Assembly: GCA_002329675.1 (NCBI GenBank)
Contig: DCUA01000059.1
Span: forward strand, 32,808 to 43,203
DNA: 10,396 nucleotides
Reading direction: 5' to 3'
Origin: Firmicutes bacterium UBA1426
GTDB taxonomy: Bacteria > Bacillota > Clostridia > Peptostreptococcales > Anaerovoracaceae
In this document: positions 7,141 through 10,396 of the stretch, piece by piece
Layout of the letters: each line of letters starts with the position of its first letter
Numbering within the stretch: position 1 is the stretch's first letter
The notes under the pieces: generated by a model
Told to the model about the DNA's origin: nothing
The model's input: the letters and a program-made list of their open reading frames with translations, nothing else
Database searches by the model: none
Made by a program: the position numbers and the translations under genes

Positions 7141-9201
7141 ATGAAGAAAATATTGTGTCTTGCTTTAGTTACCTGTCTGGGGATCACCATGGCGATTCCT
7201 TCTTATGCAGGCGAGGAGGATGGAAAAGGGTTGGAGCAGGCGATCCTGGCTGTGAAAAAAGTAGTTGCGATCCCTGAAGATTACAAAGAATTCTCTTATC
7301 ATACCTATGAGCAGGAGACGGATTGGGGAACCGGTACTGTCTGGAGCCTGAACTGGAGCAGCGGAGACGATAAATCTTCGATTTATGCTTCGGTGGATTG
7401 GCTGGGCAATCTGCTTTATCTTGAGCACTACCAAAGATCTGAGGAGTCGGGTTTGGCGAAAGTAAAGAGAGAGCAGGCTTCGGAGACCGTAAAGATCTTC
7501 TTGCAAAAAGCAGTACCCGGTCTCGCATCCAATTTTATGGAAGTAGACGTAGAGAACAGTCTTCAGGATAATTATCGCCATGTCTTCAGGTATAGTTATC
7601 ATAATGCGAATATTCTTGTGCCATTCATAAATATTACTATCAGAGTGAATAAATATACAGGAACGGTGGAGTCTTATTCCGGTGTGGAAGCAGGCTTTGA
7701 ACTTCCGACTTTCCCGGCAACGGAAGGAAGCATCGGTTCCGACAAAGCACAATCTTCTTTTCTTAAGAACATCGGAATCAAATTAACATATCAATCGTAT
7801 TACTCTTATAAAGATAAGCAATTATCTGTTTTTCCGGTGTATCGGGTTGCCAATTCCAATAAAGCTGTTGATGCCCATACCGGTGAGATAGTAGATCTTT
7901 TCTATAGCAGAGTACGCTACGGGAATGCAGAAGAAAAAGCTATGGATGTTGGTGGTATGGGAGACTCGGCTCTACAGAATCTGACCAAAGAAGAACTGGA
8001 TGCCATTGAAAAATTAGGAAAGCTTCTCAGTAAAGATGAGGCTGCAGCAAGAGTAATCGGGCAAATACCCGTTAATCTGAGTCAAAAGGATATACTAAGC
8101 GCTTCTCTTAGAAGAAATAATATCGACGTTGAAAAATATATCTGGCAGATCTACTTTGAGAAAGCCTATGGATCCGTTGATGCCAGCACTGGTGAACTAT
8201 TAAGCTACAGCTATTACAGCGACAGAACAGAAGGAAAGCGTGACCTCACTGAGGAGTCTGCAAAGAGCATCGCGGAAAGTTTCCTGAAAAAAGTTGCAAA
8301 TGAAAAGCTTGCAATGAGCGTTTTTACTCCGGATTACATTGACTATATAATATACGAAAGAGAAGGGGAGAAGCCGGAAGCTTACAGTTTTCGATACAAT
8401 CGACTGGTCAACGGTATTGAGTTTGAAGATAATGGGCTCAGCGTAACTGTAGACAGAAAAACCGGAGACATTACTTCCTATAATAACATCTGGCATGACA
8501 GCGCAATCTTTCCCTCAGTGGAAGATGTCATGACAGAGTCTGAAATGATGGCCGGGATCATGAGAGAATTCCCGTTTGCCATGGCCTATGAAAAAACCGG
8601 TAAGAATGGAGATGTGGATTTAGTATACACTTTCGATCAGGAGGCCAGGACAGCTATGTTTGAACCATTTTCCGGCATGAGGATCTCTTTTGACGGGAAG
8701 CTCTTTGAGAGTGCAAAACGGCCGGAATACGAAGACATAAAGGGGCATTGGAGTGAGAAAATTGTCAGAGAGTTGATGGAAAACGGTTACTATCTCAAGT
8801 CAGACAGCTTCAAACCGGATCGGACTATCACACAAATAGATTTTTTCCGCTATCTTTTTGTTCCGGAAACAAGGTATTACGATGATGAGGAACTTTATGA
8901 AATGCTGGAAAACAGAGGCATTCTCAAGGATGGTGAAGGAACTCCCGAGTCTGAGCTTACAAGAAAGGATGCGGCGAAGTTTCTGGTACGGTATCTTGGT
9001 CTGGGGCTGGCTGGAGAGCATCCCGAGATCTACGTAAGTAAGTTTAAAGATCAAGTGGAGATAGAATACAGGGGCTACGCTACCCTCTGTTATGGCCTGG
9101 GGATCATGCGCGGAGACGACAAAGGCAGATTTAACGGTGAGAAAGCAATGACAAACGCAGAAGCCGCTTCGGCCATCTATAACATGATGAAAATCAAGTA
9201 G
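7141..9201 (+). CDS. Exported YcdB/PepSY-like protein with C-terminal SLH domains
   Basis: This is a secreted, probably cell-wall-attached protein of 686 residues. Residues 1-23 form a signal peptide: MKK, a hydrophobic core, then the signal peptidase I site PSYA before G24. The body resembles YcdB/YcdC-domain proteins. It carries four spaced turns of the kind NKYTGTVESYSG (170), DAHTGEIVDLFYS (244), DASTGELLSYSYYS (347) and DRKTGDITSYNNIW (438), each ending a PepSY-like strand unit. The C-terminus has three S-layer homology motifs: a clear one near 530-573 (YEDIKGHWSEKIVRELMENG), a degenerate one near 580-622, and one near 635-686 (YGLGIMRGDDKGRFNGE). These should bind secondary cell-wall polymer. 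The start is the ATG at 7141, seven bases after AAAGGGA; a TTG at 7120 would put charged residues before the signal peptide and is rejected. It is flanked by terminators and therefore monocistronic. The YcdB-like body may act in envelope or peptidase control, but its function is unknown. Confidence 0.88.
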   Translation: MKKILCLALVTCLGITMAIPSYAGEEDGKGLEQAILAVKKVVAIPEDYKEFSYHTYEQETDWGTGTVWSLNWSSGDDKSSIYASVDWLGNLLYLEHYQRSEESGLAKVKREQASETVKIFLQKAVPGLASNFMEVDVENSLQDNYRHVFRYSYHNANILVPFINITIRVNKYTGTVESYSGVEAGFELPTFPATEGSIGSDKAQSSFLKNIGIKLTYQSYYSYKDKQLSVFPVYRVANSNKAVDAHTGEIVDLFYSRVRYGNAEEKAMDVGGMGDSALQNLTKEELDAIEKLGKLLSKDEAAARVIGQIPVNLSQKDILSASLRRNNIDVEKYIWQIYFEKAYGSVDASTGELLSYSYYSDRTEGKRDLTEESAKSIAESFLKKVANEKLAMSVFTPDYIDYIIYEREGEKPEAYSFRYNRLVNGIEFEDNGLSVTVDRKTGDITSYNNIWHDSAIFPSVEDVMTESEMMAGIMREFPFAMAYEKTGKNGDVDLVYTFDQEARTAMFEPFSGMRISFDGKLFESAKRPEYEDIKGHWSEKIVRELMENGYYLKSDSFKPDRTITQIDFFRYLFVPETRYYDDEELYEMLENRGILKDGEGTPESELTRKDAAKFLVRYLGLGLAGEHPEIYVSKFKDQVEIEYRGYATLCYGLGIMRGDDKGRFNGEKAMTNAEAASAIYNMMKIK

Positions 9202-9239
9202 AGGCTATCACCTGTTAAATGAATGTTTTCCGTTAGTAC

Positions 9240-9275
9240 AAAGGAATCAGATCGTTGATTCCTTTTACTTTTTTT
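9240..9275 (+). terminator. Rho-independent terminator of the SLH protein gene
   Basis: A 10-base perfect stem, AAAGGAATCA (9240-9249) with TGATTCCTTT (9256-9265), encloses a 6-base loop and is followed by a T-rich tract (9265-9275). It lies 38 bases after the stop codon at 9201. Confidence 0.87.
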
Positions 9276-9329
9276 AAGCGATAATTCAGTGTGCTCTCCT
9301 GACGCGCTATATATATATGTAGAAACTTG

Positions 9330-9359
9330 TTTACAGAAACAATACTACCATGCTATAAT
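9330..9359 (+). promoter_or_regulatory. Promoter of the dehydratase-activator gene, extended -10
   Basis: TTTACA (9330-9335) and TATAAT (9354-9359) are 18 bases apart, with TG at 9351-9352 forming an extended -10 (TGCTATAAT). Transcription should start near 9366, leaving a leader of about 27 bases that carries the ribosome binding site AGGAGGA before the ATG at 9393. A (TA)n run at 9308-9318 lies just upstream and could act as an AT-rich upstream element. Confidence 0.75.
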
Positions 9360-9392
9360 TACGCTTATCAAGCTCAGGAGGACCCGGCATTA

Positions 9393-10396
9393 ATGAAACT
9401 AGGCATTGACATTGGATCCACAACAATTAAATTGATTCTCCTCGATTCGGAGAATCATGTTTTGTATAAAAAGTATGAGAGACATATGTCGAATGTCTTC
9501 GAGAAATTCGAAGAGATGATCAAAGAGCTGGTGGCCCTCTATCCTACGATTCGTTGCACTGTTACGATAACCGGTTCCGGTGGATTAGCGATCTCCAACC
9601 TGCTCGGAATTGACTTCGAACAGGAAGTCATCTCCTGCAGTGCCGCCGTTGAGCGATACATACCGGAGACTGATGTAGCTATCGAGTTGGGCGGAGAAGA
9701 CGCAAAGATCACATTTTATGGGCCTTCAATAGAACAGCGGATGAACGGTACATGTGCCGGAGGTACCGGGGCTTTTATCGATCAGATGGCGGTACTGCTT
9801 TCAACCAATGCTGCAGGTCTCAATGAGAGCGCAAAAAAACACAAACTTATTTATCCCATCGCAGCCCGCTGTGGGGTTTTCGCAAAGACAGATATTCAGC
9901 CATTGATCAATGAAGGGGCAGATTTGGCGGATCTCGCTGCATCCATTTTCCAGGCTGTTGTCAACCAAACGATCAGCGGACTGGCCTGCGGCCGCACAAT
10001 CAAAGGAAACGTAGCGTTTCTAGGCGGTCCGTTATCTTTTCTATCCGAGTTACGACAACGTTTTATTGAAACGCTGGAACTGACGGAGGAGCAGGTGATT
10101 TTTCCTGCAGACTCCGAATATTTTGTTGCCATCGGGGCCGCTATCCTATCGGAAAAAAGAGAACCAAGAGAACTTAAGACGATCATAGACAGATTGAAAA
10201 GGGCTGATGAAACCCAATTAAGCGCCAGTAAACATCTGCCTCCTCTGTTCAATAGTCAGGCAGAGTACGACGACTTTTTAGAGAGGCATCAAAAAAACCT
10301 GATAAAAAGAAGCGAACTGAAAGACGCAAAAGGCAGCCTGTTTCTCGGTATCGATGCGGGATCCACTACTACGAAAGCCGCACTCATAGATGAAGA
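9393..10396 (+). CDS. 2-hydroxyacyl-CoA dehydratase activator-type ATPase (BadF/BcrA family), 3'-truncated
   Basis: This belongs to the BadF/BadG/BcrA/BcrD ATPase family, whose best-known members (HgdC) hydrolyse ATP to push one electron from a [4Fe-4S] cluster into 2-hydroxyacyl-CoA dehydratases. The frame is open from ATG 9393 (AGGAGGA ten bases upstream) to the window end, giving 334 codons. The first domain shows the phosphate loop LGIDIGSTTIKLILLD (residues 3-18), TITGSGGLAISNLL, ELGGEDAKI and FLGGPLSFLSELR. Cys121 (GTCAGGTGAF) and Cys160 (RCGVFAKTD) are 39 residues apart and match the cysteines that hold the subunit-bridging cluster in HgdC. After a charged linker, a second copy begins at about residue 317 (LFLGIDAGSTTTKAALIDE) and is cut by the edge. 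Two tandem ATPase domains point to the very large clostridial fusion proteins (about 1,400 residues, with dehydratase-like parts downstream), not a simple activator. Its substrate is unknown. Confidence 0.9.
   Translation, partial: MKLGIDIGSTTIKLILLDSENHVLYKKYERHMSNVFEKFEEMIKELVALYPTIRCTVTITGSGGLAISNLLGIDFEQEVISCSAAVERYIPETDVAIELGGEDAKITFYGPSIEQRMNGTCAGGTGAFIDQMAVLLSTNAAGLNESAKKHKLIYPIAARCGVFAKTDIQPLINEGADLADLAASIFQAVVNQTISGLACGRTIKGNVAFLGGPLSFLSELRQRFIETLELTEEQVIFPADSEYFVAIGAAILSEKREPRELKTIIDRLKRADETQLSASKHLPPLFNSQAEYDDFLERHQKNLIKRSELKDAKGSLFLGIDAGSTTTKAALIDE

Noticed and set aside
6978-7277. Open frame of 99 codons on the + strand after the rnpB terminator
   Set aside because: Its ATG arises from the terminator T-tract and the following bases. 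It has no ribosome binding site, runs through the tandem repeat, and overlaps the well-supported signal peptide of the gene at 7141 in another frame.
7165-7752. Open frame of 195 codons on the - strand opposite the SLH protein gene
   Set aside because: The sense strand has a signal peptide, ribosome binding site and recognisable domains. The antisense product shows no family features.
9308-9318. Short (TA)n run
   Set aside because: It is only about five units long and has no repeat structure of interest beyond being AT-rich upstream DNA next to a promoter.
9896-10252. Open frame of 118 codons on the - strand near the end
   Set aside because: It is antisense to the conserved ATPase domain of the dehydratase activator and has no independent support.

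Overview
The window looks like a chromosomal housekeeping locus of an anaerobic, Gram-positive member of the class Clostridia (Bacillota). Four things point this way: the gene order dGTPase - dnaG - primary sigma factor - trmK - Nif3-type protein, a type A RNase P RNA, a secreted YcdB-like protein with C-terminal SLH domains, and a 2-hydroxyacyl-CoA dehydratase-type activator (an oxygen-sensitive iron-sulfur ATPase family). The genus cannot be told from the sequence. All real genes lie on the + strand.

Layout. Positions 1-974 hold a dGTPase lacking only its first residues. It is followed by dnaG primase (1052-2803) and the primary sigma factor rpoD (2793-3929), which overlap by 11 bases. An EamA/DMT-family permease (3964-4899) sits next. 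It is visibly more AT-rich than its neighbours and separates rpoD from trmK (4994-5743), a pair that is usually adjacent in Firmicutes. trmK has its own candidate promoter, and the Nif3-like metal protein (5747-6550) follows it three bases later. The gene for RNase P RNA (6559-6938) starts eight bases after that ORF, from a promoter whose -10 box contains the Nif3 stop codon, and ends at a clear hairpin terminator.

After a short intergenic region with a 13-base tandem repeat comes a 686-residue exported protein (7141-9201). It has four YcdB/PepSY-like turns ending in a T-G-[E/D/T] motif and three SLH motifs, and is followed by its own terminator. The last gene (from 9393, running off the end) has an extended -10 promoter. 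It encodes an activator ATPase with a second copy of the same ATPase domain starting just before the edge.

Functional picture: the first block couples nucleotide-pool control, replication priming and housekeeping transcription. The second concerns tRNA modification and tRNA 5' processing. The third is cell-envelope, and the fourth is anaerobic iron-sulfur enzymology. I see no phage, IS element, CRISPR array, tRNA or toxin-antitoxin locus, and no convincing new multi-gene system. The points most worth a second look are the inserted permease, the overlapping regulatory elements around trmK and rnpB, and the SLH-anchored YcdB-like protein with its repeat-bearing upstream region.
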